From positions 1 through 31,819 of the forward strand of contig JAKFFE010000023.1 of NCBI GenBank assembly GCA_036675345.1: a stretch of 31,819 nt of DNA. Direction: 5' to 3'. The notes beneath the pieces were generated by a model. That model was not told the DNA's origin. It saw only the letters and a list, made by a program, of their open reading frames with translations, and made no database searches. The translations under genes were made by a program, and so were the position numbers. Positions 5,704 to 14,728 of the stretch are shown in pieces (position 1 is the first letter of the stretch; each line of letters opens with the position of its first letter). This stretch comes from JALYOC01 sp036675345. GTDB lineage: Bacteria > Myxococcota > Myxococcia > Myxococcales > Myxococcaceae.

Positions 5704-7185
5704 ATGCGCCCCCTCGCCGTCCTCTCCCTGCTGGGCCTGGTGCTGCTGGGCTGTCCCCCCTCGAACCCCTGTGACGGCGGCACCGACTGCGCCCCCAGCG
5801 CGATCTGCACTGCCCCCGCGCTGGCGGACATCGGCTCCCCCACCTCGGTGGTGGGGGACGGGACCGCCGCCAGCTGTACCGCCGCCGCGCTGGCCACTGC
5901 CGCCGGTGCAGGGGGCACCATCACCTTCAACTGCGGCAGCGCGCCGGTCACCATCGAGGTCGCCTCGCCGATCGTCTTCACCCGGACCACCGTCCTGGAT
6001 GGAGAGGGGCGGATCACCCTCAGCGGCGGCAAGCGCACCCGGATCCTCTACCTGGACTCCGGCTACGACCAGACCACGCCCCGGCTGACGGTGCAGCGGC
6101 TGACCTTCCGGGACGGGCTTGGCCCCGCCGGGGGAGAGGACACCGCGCAGGGAGGAGGCGCGATCTACCGTGACGGAGGCAGCCTGACGGTGATCGACTG
6201 CACCTTCCTCGACAACCGCGGCCCGGCCACCGGCCAGGACGTGGCGGGTGGAGCGATCTACGGCTTCGGCGGCGGGGACATCGTGGTGGCGGGCAGCTCG
6301 TTCGTGGGCAACAGCGCCAGCAACGGCGGCGCGATCGGCAGCCTCAACGGGGACCTGACGGTGATCAACTCCACCTTCGTGGGCAACGCCGCCACCGGCA
6401 CCGGCGGCAACCCGGGCAACGGGGGTTGCGGCGGCGCCATCTACCAGGACGGGGCGAACGAGCTCAGCTCGGCCTGCGGAGTGACCCTCCGGGAGAACAC
6501 CGCCGGCGCGATCGGCGGGGGCTGGTTTCGGGTCTCCAACCACAACAACGGGACCTTCAGCATGGAGCGCAGCACGGTGGACGCCAACCGGGTCACCCCC
6601 ACCGGCTCCGGCAACGCCGGCGGGATGTACCTGCAGGGGCTGGTGCTGCAGATCACCGCCAGCACCATCTCCCGCAACCAGGCCTTCTACAACGGCGGGA
6701 TCTGGCTCCACACCTCGGACGTGGAGCTGACCAACGTGACCCTCGCGGAGAACACCGCCCTTGGCAGCAACGGGGGAGGGATCTGGCTCTCCGATCTGCG
6801 CTCGGGGACCTTGAGGAACGTCACCCTCGCCAACAACCGCTCCACCGCGCAGGACCAGATCGCCGGCGCGATCTTCGGTTCCGGGCTCACCCTCCACAAC
6901 ACCCTCATCTCCGGGAACAGCGCGATGTGGGTGGGGGAGTGCAACGAGGAGCACGGCGGAGGAAGCAACAACCTGCAGTGGCCGGGAGACTCGCTCTGCT
7001 CCGACTCGCCCTTGATCGCCGACCCCGTCCTGGGAGAGCTGGGTGACCACGGAGGCCCCACCCAGACCCTGCTGCCTTCGCCTACCAGCCCGGCGCGCGC
7101 ACTGGGCACCGACTGTCCCCCGACCGATCAACGCGGCCAGCCCCGCGGCAATCCCTGCACGGTGGGCGCGGTCGAGGTGCCCTGA
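5704..7185 (+). CDS. Right-handed beta-helix lipoprotein (polymorphic outer membrane-like repeats)
   Basis: The protein (493 aa) begins with a lipoprotein signal (MRPLAVLSLLGLVLLGC, lipid Cys17). The body is a chain of parallel beta-helix turns rich in G-G-A-I, N-S-T-F and short valine/threonine strands: GGAIYRDGGSLTVIDCTFLD, GGAIYGFGG, NGGAIGSLNGDLTVINSTFV, STISRNQAFYNGGIWL, LTNVTLAENTA and GGGIWL. Such repeats occur in surface-exposed, often calcium-rich or adhesin-like proteins; no catalytic polysaccharide-lyase residues are evident. It ends with the common tail LPSPTSPARALGTDCPPTDQ followed by RGQPR, typical of choice-of-anchor and PMP-like proteins. The start at 5704 is preceded by GGAG. 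Function unknown, probably cell-surface. Confidence 0.85.
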   Translation: MRPLAVLSLLGLVLLGCPPSNPCDGGTDCAPSAICTAPALADIGSPTSVVGDGTAASCTAAALATAAGAGGTITFNCGSAPVTIEVASPIVFTRTTVLDGEGRITLSGGKRTRILYLDSGYDQTTPRLTVQRLTFRDGLGPAGGEDTAQGGGAIYRDGGSLTVIDCTFLDNRGPATGQDVAGGAIYGFGGGDIVVAGSSFVGNSASNGGAIGSLNGDLTVINSTFVGNAATGTGGNPGNGGCGGAIYQDGANELSSACGVTLRENTAGAIGGGWFRVSNHNNGTFSMERSTVDANRVTPTGSGNAGGMYLQGLVLQITASTISRNQAFYNGGIWLHTSDVELTNVTLAENTALGSNGGGIWLSDLRSGTLRNVTLANNRSTAQDQIAGAIFGSGLTLHNTLISGNSAMWVGECNEEHGGGSNNLQWPGDSLCSDSPLIADPVLGELGDHGGPTQTLLPSPTSPARALGTDCPPTDQRGQPRGNPCTVGAVEVP

Positions 7186-7224
7186 CGCGGCCGGTCGATA
7201 AAGGGCTACCTCCTCTTCGCGGCG

Positions 7225-8424
7225 CTACCGGACCGGATACCGGCTGCGCATGAACCCCTCCACCTTGTCGAAGGCGCGCTCCAGCACCTCCGCCGGGGGA
7301 AGGAACACCACCCGGAAGTGGTGGGTCCCGGGCCTCTGACCGAAGCCGGACCCGTGCACGAACAGCACCCCGGTCTCGCGCAGCAGCTCCAGCACGAACT
7401 GCTCGTCGTTCGAGACCTCCGGGTGGGTGACCCGGGCCATCGCGTAGAAGGCTGCGCCGGGCGACACCAGCGAGAGTCCGGGGATCCCCCGCACCCGGGT
7501 GGTGAGCACCTCCCGGCGGGCGCGCAGCCGGGTCATCATCTCCGGCAGGTGGTCCTGGTTGCCCTCCAGCGCCGGAGCGATGGCCGCCTGCGCCGGGCCG
7601 GGGCTGGAGAGGCGGGCGTCGCACAGCTTCAGCACCGCCGCCTTCAGCTCCGGCATCAGGTGGGAGTTGGCGAAGCTCATCCAGCCCACCCGCCACCCGC
7701 AGGCCAGGTAGGTCTTGGACAGGCCGCCGAAGGTGATGATCGCCACGTCCTTGGCCAGCGAGGCGGTGGCCAGGTGGGGCTGATCGAAGGTCAGCCGCGC
7801 GTAGATCTCATCCGAGAGCACCAGCAGGTTGTGTCGCCGCGCAGCCTCCAGCACCCCCTCCAGCGCCTCCTTCGGATACACCGCGCCGGTGGGGTTGTTC
7901 GGATTGCAGAGCACGATCGCCCGGGTCTTCGGCGTGATCCTCGAGGCGATCTCCTCCGGATCCACCGACCAGCCCTGCAGCTCGTCGGGGTAGTAGGTCT
8001 CCACCTCCACCCCCAGCTTCGCCGCCACCGCGTTGTAGAGGGGATAGCCGGGGGCGGGCAGCAGCACGCTCTCCCCGGGCTCCAGCAGCGCGGTGAGGAC
8101 CAGCTCGATCGCCTCCGAGGCTCCCGCGGTGACCACCACATCCTCGGGGGTGACGCTCAACAGGCCACGCCGCTGCTCGTCCGAGGCGATGGCTCGGCGC
8201 GCCTCCACCGTGCCGGCCGAGGGGGCGTAGCCATTGTCGCCGTCTCGCATCGCCCGGGACACCGCCTCCACCAGGTGCGGTGGGGTGCGGAAGTCGAACT
8301 TCAGCGGGTCGCCGATGTTGCAGTAGGTGATCTCCTTGCCCAGCCCCTCCAGCCGCCTGGCCTCGGCGACGACGTTGCGGATGGCGTAGCGGACGTTCTC
8401 GATGCGGCGCGCGGGGCGGATCAC
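7225..8424 (-). CDS. AlaA-like class I PLP-dependent aminotransferase
   Basis: The enzyme (399 aa) is a fold-type I aminotransferase. IENVRYAIRNV near the start, NIGDPLKFDFRTP, then YAPSAGTVEARRAIA, CNPNNPTGAVYPKEALEGV, SDEIYARLTF and GGLSKTYLACGWRVGWM are all present; the Lys in LSKTYLACGWR should bind pyridoxal phosphate. The pattern is closest to E. coli AlaA and its archaeal relatives, which interconvert pyruvate/alanine and 2-oxoglutarate/glutamate, so alanine transamination is the best guess. The GTG start at 8424 is chosen because GGAG lies just upstream and the family begins at this point; the frame stays open much further upstream but without homology. It is convergent with the beta-helix gene and divergent from the VOC gene. 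Confidence 0.9.
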   Translation of the reverse strand: MIRPARRIENVRYAIRNVVAEARRLEGLGKEITYCNIGDPLKFDFRTPPHLVEAVSRAMRDGDNGYAPSAGTVEARRAIASDEQRRGLLSVTPEDVVVTAGASEAIELVLTALLEPGESVLLPAPGYPLYNAVAAKLGVEVETYYPDELQGWSVDPEEIASRITPKTRAIVLCNPNNPTGAVYPKEALEGVLEAARRHNLLVLSDEIYARLTFDQPHLATASLAKDVAIITFGGLSKTYLACGWRVGWMSFANSHLMPELKAAVLKLCDARLSSPGPAQAAIAPALEGNQDHLPEMMTRLRARREVLTTRVRGIPGLSLVSPGAAFYAMARVTHPEVSNDEQFVLELLRETGVLFVHGSGFGQRPGTHHFRVVFLPPAEVLERAFDKVEGFMRSRYPVR

Positions 8425-8553
8425 CCGTTCTCCATATCCCAGGTCCCGACGGGTCCCCACCTCGGGTGCAGCGGTGCGAATGTCGATCCTGGTGGCCGCG
8501 GTTCGTCGCAGAGTGACGACCCTCTCGAAGCGAACAGGGCCCAGGAGCCACCG

Positions 8554-9009
8554 ATGCAGAAGATCACCCCCTTCTTGATGTTCAACGACCAGGCGGAGGA
8601 GGCCGCGAAGCTCTACACCTCGGTCTTCAAGAACTCGAAGCTGGGCGCCATCGGTCGCGGCCCCGACGGCAAGGCGATGTCGGTGAACTTCGAGCTGGAG
8701 GGGCAGCCCTACATGGCCTTCAACGGCGGGCCGCACTTCAAGTTCTCCGAGGGGATCTCCCTGTTCGTCAGCTGTGAGACCCAGGCCGAGGTGGACACCC
8801 TGTGGGAACAGCTGGCCGCAGGGGGAAGGCACAAGCAGTGCGGTTGGCTGGAGGATCGGTTTGGCGTCTCCTGGCAGATCATCCCCACCGCGCTGATGCG
8901 CCTGATGGGAGACAAGGATCCGGCCAAGGCGGGGCGGGTGGTGCAGGCGATGCTGAAGATGGAAAAGATCGACATCGCCGCGCTGGAGCGTGCCTACCAG
9001 GGAGGCTGA
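8554..9009 (+). CDS. VOC superfamily protein, PhnB-like
   Basis: The product has 151 residues. It opens with ITPFLMFNDQAEEAAKLYTSVFKNS and continues with VNFELEGQPYMAFNGGPHFKF, ISLFVSCETQAEVDTLWEQLAAGG and DRFGVSWQIIPTAL. This is the PhnB-like branch of the vicinal oxygen chelate (glyoxalase/dioxygenase) superfamily, often mislabelled as 3-demethylubiquinone methyltransferase. Members are usually metal-binding dimers of unknown substrate. A clear AGGAG precedes the ATG by seven bases. A GC-rich hairpin (9012-9032) follows the stop. Confidence 0.9.
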   Translation: MQKITPFLMFNDQAEEAAKLYTSVFKNSKLGAIGRGPDGKAMSVNFELEGQPYMAFNGGPHFKFSEGISLFVSCETQAEVDTLWEQLAAGGRHKQCGWLEDRFGVSWQIIPTALMRLMGDKDPAKAGRVVQAMLKMEKIDIAALERAYQGG

Positions 9010-9011
9010 GG

Positions 9012-9032
9012 GCGCCCTTTCGCCCCGGGCGC
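9012..9032 (+). terminator. GC hairpin after VOC gene
   Basis: GCGCCC (9012-9017) and GGGCGC (9027-9032) form a 6-bp stem around a 9-base loop immediately after the VOC stop codon. There is no T-run after it, so it is at best a weak terminator or an RNA-stability element. Confidence 0.3.
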
Positions 9033-9106
9033 TGGGCCGCCGTTCCTGCTGGAGGGCCGTGAAATCTCCGGCGCTGCCGTTATGCGACCAGGGGGAGAGC
9101 CAGCCC

Positions 9107-10228
9107 ATGCAGACCGCTTCCACCTCTTGGTCATCCACGGCGGACGTTCCGGCGATCCTGGTCGTCGACGACCTTCCCCAGAACCAGTTCGCGATGGAGG
9201 CCACCTTGGAGCCCCTGGGGGCCCGGGTGGTGAAGGCCAGCTCGGGCGAGGAGGCGCTGCGCCGGGTGCTGGACGAGGACTTCGCGCTGATCTTCCTGGA
9301 TGTGCAGATGCCGGGGATGGATGGCCTGGAGACCGCGGCGCTGATCAAGCAGCGCGGGCGCAGTGCCCATGTGCCGATCATCTTCGTCACCGCCATCCAC
9401 CGCGAGGAGTCCTACGTCTCCCAGGGCTATGGGCAGGGCGCGGTGGACTACCTGATGAAGCCGGTCGATCCGGAGGTGATCCGGGTGAAGGCCTCGGTGT
9501 TCCTGGACATGTATCGGCAGGCGCACGGGCAGCACGAGGAGGTCCGGTCGCAGGCAGCCCGGGTGGCGCAGGATGCCTGCGCGGTGGCGGCCCACGAGCT
9601 GCGCACCCCCCTCAACGCCGCCCGCATCCAGACCCAGCTGGCGACCCAGCAAGCGGCCAACTCCGACCAGCGACTGGTCAAGCAGCTGCAGTTGGTCTCC
9701 GGGCAGATCGACCGCCTGGTCCGGATGGTGGATGAGCTGTTCGACGTGTCCCGGCTGCGGTCCGGCACGGTGTTGCTGCACCCGGCCCGCTTTGACCTGG
9801 TCGAGCTGGCCAGGGAGGTGGTCGGGCGGATGCAATCCGGCAACGGCAACCACCGGCACCTGCTCTCCGGGGAATCCTCCCTGTTCATCACCGCCGACCG
9901 CGATCGCCTCGACCAGGTGCTGACCAACCTCGTCTCCAACAGCATCCGCTATTCCCCGATGGGCGGAGAGGTGGAGATCACCGTGGTCCGCCGGGAGGAG
10001 AAGGCGCTGCTGTCGGTCCGGGACGAGGGACTGGGAATCTCCCCCGACAAGCTGAGGACGATCTTCAGGCCCTACACCCAGGGCCACGGAGGCGCGTTCG
10101 GAGGAATGGGGCTGGGGTTGTCGATCTCCCAGGAGCTGGTGCACAGCCACGGGGGACGGATCTGGGCGGAGTCGGCGGGGCAAGCGGGGCAGGGCGCCAC
10201 CTTCTTCGTGGAGCTGCCGGTGTCCTGA
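9107..10228 (+). CDS. Receiver - histidine kinase hybrid, soluble
   Basis: The protein (373 aa) starts with a receiver domain (~15-135): acidic pair Asp21/Asp22, phospho-acceptor Asp65 in FLDVQMPGMDG, Thr95, and Lys118 in YLMKP. A short linker leads to a HisKA dimerisation helix with the phospho-histidine His163 in AVAAHELRTPLN, then an HATPase domain with N box DQVLTNLVSNSIRYSP, G1 box VRDEGLGIS and G2 box GMGLGLSI. No transmembrane segment or signal peptide is present, so it is cytoplasmic. An N-terminal receiver suggests its kinase activity is set by phosphorylation from another kinase. No partner regulator is adjacent. The start at 9107 is chosen for the upstream GGGGAGAG and because it abuts the receiver domain. 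Confidence 0.93.
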   Translation: MQTASTSWSSTADVPAILVVDDLPQNQFAMEATLEPLGARVVKASSGEEALRRVLDEDFALIFLDVQMPGMDGLETAALIKQRGRSAHVPIIFVTAIHREESYVSQGYGQGAVDYLMKPVDPEVIRVKASVFLDMYRQAHGQHEEVRSQAARVAQDACAVAAHELRTPLNAARIQTQLATQQAANSDQRLVKQLQLVSGQIDRLVRMVDELFDVSRLRSGTVLLHPARFDLVELAREVVGRMQSGNGNHRHLLSGESSLFITADRDRLDQVLTNLVSNSIRYSPMGGEVEITVVRREEKALLSVRDEGLGISPDKLRTIFRPYTQGHGGAFGGMGLGLSISQELVHSHGGRIWAESAGQAGQGATFFVELPVS

Positions 10229-10236
10229 GGCGGACC

Positions 10237-10680
10237 CTACTCGGCGTCCGGAAGCCGGATCCCGGAGAAGGCGTACTCGAAGGTGCCCTCCGACGCCGAG
10301 GCCGGGGTCCCCTGGTGGATGGTGCCCCGCATGGTGATCTCCAGGTGCTCGTCCACCTCGGTGAGCTGCGACTCGGTGATCGCCGCCACGAAGGTCCCCT
10401 CCCGGGGGGCGAGGTTCGGGCCCAACCGGCAGGTGGTGAGCTCCTCGATTCTCAGCCGGCCGTCCACCCGGCGCAGATAGAAGTCGCACAGGTCCGGGTT
10501 GCCCATCGTCTCGAAGCGCTCGTCGGCCTGGAGGAGCCACAGGGTCCCCTCCTGGTCCAGGACCCGCTCCCGGTCCGGGTAGGAGGCGCGGACCTCCAGC
10601 GGTCCTTCGTAGGTGGACCCGGGCTCGGCACAGCCGGTGACCAGGGCGGCGAGGACGGGGATCAGGAGGAGGGGCTTCAT
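10237..10680 (-). CDS. Small lipoprotein of unknown function
   Basis: The product has 147 residues. MKPLLLIPVLAALVTGC is a clean lipoprotein signal with lipid Cys17. The mature part has alternating beta-strand character (YEGPLEVRASYPDRERVL, then LRIEELTTCRLGPNLAPREG and EHLEITMRGTIHQG) and three cysteines (the lipid one plus two), with no family I recognise. Translation is taken from 10680, since residues from an upstream in-frame start would spoil the signal. It is convergent with the hybrid kinase gene, eight bases apart, and divergent from the metallo-hydrolase gene. Confidence 0.75.
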   Translation of the reverse strand: MKPLLLIPVLAALVTGCAEPGSTYEGPLEVRASYPDRERVLDQEGTLWLLQADERFETMGNPDLCDFYLRRVDGRLRIEELTTCRLGPNLAPREGTFVAAITESQLTEVDEHLEITMRGTIHQGTPASASEGTFEYAFSGIRLPDAE

Positions 10681-10769
10681 CGGTTCGGCTCCGCGGAAAA
10701 GGGTGACTGCCAACACAGACGCCGCCCCTTCCAGAATCCGGCCACCTTGTTTTGCGCTAGGGAGAAGGG

Positions 10770-11708
10770 ATGTCCCACTCCGTGATCACCATCGACACCC
10801 ACTACCTCGGGCGTCCGCAGGTCGCGGCCGCGTTCCTGATCGTGGAAGGGGACCGCGCGGCCTTCGTGGAGAACAACACCGGCCACGCGGTGCCGCTGCT
10901 GCTGCAGGCATTGAAGCAGGCCGGCCTGTCCCCCGAACAGGTGGACTACGCGATCGTCACCCACGCCCACCTGGACCACGCGGCCGGCTCCTCCGCCCTG
11001 CTCCAGGCCTGTCCCCGGGCCAGGCTGCTGGCCCATCCCCGCGCGGCCCGCCACCTGATCGATCCCTCCCGGCTGGTGGCCAGCGCCCGCGCCGTCTACG
11101 GCGCCCAGCGCTTCGGGGAGCTGTACGGAGAGATCGCCCCCATCCCCGCCGAGCGGGTCCGGGTGATGGAGGACGGGGAGACGCTCCGGTTCGGGTCCCG
11201 GGAGCTGTTCTTCTTCCACACCCGGGGCCACGCCAACCACCACCTCTGCCTCCACGATTCAGGCAGCGACGGGATCTTCACCGGGGACGCCTTTGGCCTG
11301 GTCTATCCGGCGCTGCAGGGGAGCGGACTGTTCGCCTTCCCCACCACCAGCCCCACCGACTATCTGCCCGACGAGGCGCTGGCCGCGGTGCGACAGATCG
11401 CCGCCCGCCGTCCCCAGCGGGTGTTCCTCACCCACTTTGGCGAGTCCGCCGACGTCGTCGGAATCACCGGGCAGCTGGAGTCGGAGCTGGTCTTCTCCGC
11501 CCAGGTGTTCGCCACCGCCCGCGACTCCGGACTCACCGGGCCAGAGCTGGATCGGCTGTGCCGCGACGCGCTGGATCGGCACTTCGCCCAGCGGCTGCGT
11601 GAGCGCGGCCTCCCGGACTCCCAGGAGGTCCAGGAGGTGCTGGCGATGGACCTGGAGCTCAACGCCCAGGGGATCGCCTGGGCGGCGCAGCGGGCGCGTC
11701 CGGCCTGA
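10770..11708 (+). CDS. Metallo-beta-lactamase-fold hydrolase
   Basis: The protein (312 aa) has the full set of metal ligands of the MBL superfamily: HAHLDH at residues 65-70, His154 in TRGHANHH, Asp173 in FTGDAF and His222 in LTHFGESAD. There is no signal peptide, so it should act in the cytoplasm. A helical C-terminal extension (~230-312) contains DSGLTGPELDRLCRDALD and is not part of the core fold. The layout resembles glyoxalase II-like or persulfide-dioxygenase-like hydrolases, but I cannot assign a substrate. The ATG at 10770 has GGAG at 10761-10764. Confidence 0.87.
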   Translation: MSHSVITIDTHYLGRPQVAAAFLIVEGDRAAFVENNTGHAVPLLLQALKQAGLSPEQVDYAIVTHAHLDHAAGSSALLQACPRARLLAHPRAARHLIDPSRLVASARAVYGAQRFGELYGEIAPIPAERVRVMEDGETLRFGSRELFFFHTRGHANHHLCLHDSGSDGIFTGDAFGLVYPALQGSGLFAFPTTSPTDYLPDEALAAVRQIAARRPQRVFLTHFGESADVVGITGQLESELVFSAQVFATARDSGLTGPELDRLCRDALDRHFAQRLRERGLPDSQEVQEVLAMDLELNAQGIAWAAQRARPA

Positions 11709-11749
11709 ACGTTCAACGTCCGCCCGGGAATGACTCCGGCGCTGATGCG

Positions 11750-11778
11750 TTGACGCGCCTCCCACCGTCGCCTACAGA
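11750..11778 (+). promoter_or_regulatory. Candidate sigma70-type promoter for the M16 peptidase pair
   Basis: TTGACG (11750-11755) matches five of six -35 bases. It is followed, after exactly 17 bases, by TACAGA (11773-11778), a moderate -10 match keeping the TA-A core. The expected start is near 11785, about 25 bases before the M16 start codon. Confidence 0.5.
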
Positions 11779-11810
11779 CCCACGCCTCTCCTTCCTTCGG
11801 AAACACGCTC

Positions 11811-13130
11811 ATGCTCCTAGCGTTGTTGCTCGCCGCCACCCCGGCGCCCGTGCCCGCCATGTCGGTGGAGGCCCAGAGCTTCCGCCTCGATAACGGACTC
11901 ACCGTGATCATCTCCCCGGACCACAAGGTCCCGGGGGTGGTGGTGGACATCCTCTACGACGTGGGCAGCCGCGACGAGGAGAAGGGCCGCACCGGCTTTG
12001 CCCACCTCTTCGAGCACCTGATGTTCATGGGCGCGCGCTACGTGCCCTACCCGGGCTTCGACACCCTGATGGAGCAGTACGGCGGGCGGAACAACGCCAG
12101 CACCAGCAACGACATCACCCGCTACTACGAGACCGGCCCCTCGAATCTCTTGGAGATGTTCCTGTGGATGGAGTCGGACCGGATGGCCACCCTCTCCCGG
12201 GAGATGACCGCGGAGAAGCTGCAGGCCCAGCGGCTGATCGTCCTCAACGAACGCCGCCAGAGCTACGAGAACCGCCCCTACGGGATGGGTGAGCTGGCGA
12301 TCTACGAAAACCTGTTTCCCCAGGGCCACGCCTACAGCTGGCCGGTGATCGGCTCCTCCCAGGACCTGGAGGCAGCGCAGCTGGAGGACGTGATCAACTT
12401 CTTCAACAAGTGGTACGCGCCCTCCAACGCCATCCTCTCCATCGTGGGGGACGTGGATCCCCGAGTGGCCGCGGCGCTGGTGCGCAAGTACTTCGACTTC
12501 CTCCCCAAGCAGCCCAAGCCCCTCCACCCCAGCTATCCGCCGGTGAAGCTGGAGGCGGAGAAGCGGGTGCGCCTCACCGATCAGGTGGAGCTGCCCAAGG
12601 TGACCCTCTCCTGGCCCACCCCGCCGCTGACCAAGGAGGGGGACGCCGACTTCGACGTGCTCTCCCAGGTGCTGGCCAACGGGAAGGCCAGCCGCCTCTA
12701 CCAGAAGCTGGTCCACGAGCAGCAGTTGGCCTCGGAGGTCAGCGCGTACCAGGAGAGCATGTCCCTGCAGAGCGTCTTCCACATCGAGGTCACCGGCACC
12801 CCCGGCTCCACCCCCGAGCAGCTGGTGAAGGCGGCGGACGCGGTGGTGGCGCAGCTGAAGGCCGAGGGCCCCACCCAGGCGGAGGTGGACTCGGCGCGGC
12901 TGCTGATCACCACCGGCACCGCCCGGAATCTGGAGTCCCTGCTGGGCCGGGCGGATCTGCTCAACGCCATGCAGCGGCTGTACGGAGACCCCACCGCGCT
13001 GGACAAGGATCTGGCGCGCTACGCCAAGGTCACCCCCCAGACGGCCAGGGCCGCCGCGGTGCAGTACCTGACCTCCGGTCGGGTGGTGATTGAAGTGGTT
13101 CCGGCGGCCGCCGCCGGGGAGGGCAACTAG
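11811..13130 (+). CDS. M16 family zinc peptidase, catalytic subunit
   Basis: The product has 439 residues. The inverted zinc motif HxxEH is present as His65-Leu-Phe-Glu68-His69, with Glu147 in VLNERR as the expected third ligand. Further family marks are NNASTSNDITRYYE, FPQGHAYSWPVIGS and FNKWYAPSNAILSIVGDVD. This matches processing-peptidase-beta/PqqL-type members made of two ~200-residue halves. A short hydrophobic N-terminus (MLLALLLAATPAPVPA) looks like an export signal. It abuts the next M16 gene with no spacing (TAG then ATG), so the two are translated together and probably form a heterodimer, as known for two-subunit bacterial M16 enzymes. Confidence 0.93.
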   Translation: MLLALLLAATPAPVPAMSVEAQSFRLDNGLTVIISPDHKVPGVVVDILYDVGSRDEEKGRTGFAHLFEHLMFMGARYVPYPGFDTLMEQYGGRNNASTSNDITRYYETGPSNLLEMFLWMESDRMATLSREMTAEKLQAQRLIVLNERRQSYENRPYGMGELAIYENLFPQGHAYSWPVIGSSQDLEAAQLEDVINFFNKWYAPSNAILSIVGDVDPRVAAALVRKYFDFLPKQPKPLHPSYPPVKLEAEKRVRLTDQVELPKVTLSWPTPPLTKEGDADFDVLSQVLANGKASRLYQKLVHEQQLASEVSAYQESMSLQSVFHIEVTGTPGSTPEQLVKAADAVVAQLKAEGPTQAEVDSARLLITTGTARNLESLLGRADLLNAMQRLYGDPTALDKDLARYAKVTPQTARAAAVQYLTSGRVVIEVVPAAAAGEGN

Positions 13131-14702
13131 ATGAGCACCGCAGCCAAGTGGGGAGCAGGGTTCGTGCTGTGCGTGTTCACCGCCTTCGCCGGGTGCGCGC
13201 ACACCGATGGGAATCAGGCGGAGGGCAACGGCCCGGAGAAGATGCGTCCGCCGGACGCGGGCCCGCTGGAGAATGACGCCAGCACCCCGCAGAAGCCGCC
13301 GGAGCGTGAGCGCCGGCTGCCCGGGGAGGAGATCCTCTCCCAGCAGCCGGTGGTCCCGGAGCTGTCCGCCTTCGACGCGCCGGTGCCGCAGGTGAAGACC
13401 CTCTCCAACGGGCTGAAGGTCTACCTGGTGGAGCGCCCGGAGAGCACCCTGCAGGCGGTGCGGCTGGTGGTGAAGCGCGGCGCCTCCTCCGATCCGGTGA
13501 AGCTGCCCGGGCTGGCCTCGATGACCGCGGAGATGTTGGAAGCGGGCTCGGGGGGGAAGACCCAGGCCCAGATGGCCGCCGCGGCGGACGCCATCGGCGC
13601 CACCCTGGCGGTGGGGGCGGGCCAGGACTTCACCATGATGTCCGTCTCGGCGCTGAAGACCCAGCTGCCGGCGATGACCGGCCTGCTGGCCCAGGTGGCG
13701 CTGCGTCCCAACTTCGCCGCCGCGGACTGGAAGAAGCTCCAGGCCCAGCGTACCGCGGAGCTGATCGCCGCCCGCGCCCGTCCGGAGGTCGGCGCCGAGC
13801 TGGCCTTCCGCGCCGCGGTGTACGGCAACCACCCGCTGGGGCGCCCCGGCAGCGGCACCCCGGAGTCGGTGAAGGCGATGACCCTGGCCCAGGTGAAGGC
13901 CTTCTTCCAGACCTTCTCCCCGCAGCAGGCGGCGCTTGTGGCGGTGGGCGGCGCGTCCTCTGCCGAGGTGCTGGCCGAGCTGGAGCGGACCTTTGGCAAG
14001 TGGAAGGCCCGCAGCGTCCCCGCGGCGTCGGCCGCCGCCGCCGTCCCCACTGAGGCCCCGCGCCTGGTGGTGGTGGACTTCCCGGGCAAGCCGCAGACGG
14101 TGCTGCGGATGGGGCACCCGGCGGTCCCGCGCAGCTCTCCCGACTACCTGTCGCTGGAGGTGCTCAACACCCTGCTGGGCGGGTCCTTCACCTCGCGGCT
14201 CAACGCCAACCTGCGCGAGAAGAACGGGTACTCCTATGGGGCCGGCAGCTACTTCTCCTACGGGGTGGGGCCGGGGCCGTTCCTGGTCAGCACCAACGTG
14301 AAGACCGAGGTCACCGGCCCGGCGCTGCGCGAGGCGCTGCTGGAGGTCCGCGGGGTGGTGGAGCAGGCACTGACCCCCCAGGAGCTGGAGAAGGGCAAGG
14401 CGCTGCTGGCCGCGGACCTGGTGCGGGATCTGGAGACCAGCGACCGCGCGGCGGGGGCGATCTCCGAGATCTTCCTCTACGACCTGCCGCTGGACGAGTA
14501 CCGGACCTTCGTCTCCCGCCTCAAGGCGCTGACGGTGGAAGAGGTGAACGCCGCCGCGCGCCGGGTGCTCAAGCCGGACCAGCTGACCATCACCCTGGCC
14601 GGTGACCTGGCCAAGGTGGAACCGCAGCTGAAGGCCGAACCCTCGCTGCAGTCGCTGCCTGCCGCCCAGCGCCGGACCTCGTCGGGCACCCTGGCCAAGT
14701 AG
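13131..14702 (+). CDS. M16 family non-catalytic partner, lipoprotein
   Basis: The product has 523 residues with a lipoprotein signal (lipid Cys22 in AFAGC), then a ~60-residue Pro/Glu-rich linker and an M16 fold from ~85 on (VKTLSNGLKVYLVERPES). Where the zinc motif would be the sequence reads LPGLASMTAEMLEAGSGG, so zinc ligands are missing and it cannot be a protease alone. The C-terminal half keeps LLGGSFTSRLNANLREKNGYSYG, carrying the conserved Arg and Tyr by which the partner subunit helps bind substrate. Together with the upstream gene it makes a two-subunit M16 peptidase tethered to a membrane. A hairpin terminator follows 27 bases after the stop. Confidence 0.92.
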   Translation: MSTAAKWGAGFVLCVFTAFAGCAHTDGNQAEGNGPEKMRPPDAGPLENDASTPQKPPERERRLPGEEILSQQPVVPELSAFDAPVPQVKTLSNGLKVYLVERPESTLQAVRLVVKRGASSDPVKLPGLASMTAEMLEAGSGGKTQAQMAAAADAIGATLAVGAGQDFTMMSVSALKTQLPAMTGLLAQVALRPNFAAADWKKLQAQRTAELIAARARPEVGAELAFRAAVYGNHPLGRPGSGTPESVKAMTLAQVKAFFQTFSPQQAALVAVGGASSAEVLAELERTFGKWKARSVPAASAAAAVPTEAPRLVVVDFPGKPQTVLRMGHPAVPRSSPDYLSLEVLNTLLGGSFTSRLNANLREKNGYSYGAGSYFSYGVGPGPFLVSTNVKTEVTGPALREALLEVRGVVEQALTPQELEKGKALLAADLVRDLETSDRAAGAISEIFLYDLPLDEYRTFVSRLKALTVEEVNAAARRVLKPDQLTITLAGDLAKVEPQLKAEPSLQSLPAAQRRTSSGTLAK

Positions 14703-14728
14703 TCCGCCACCCTCCGCCTTGAAGTAGG

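Noticed and set aside
4713..5774. Plus-strand open frame opposite argG
   Set aside because: It is antisense to argG, is low-complexity and matches no family.
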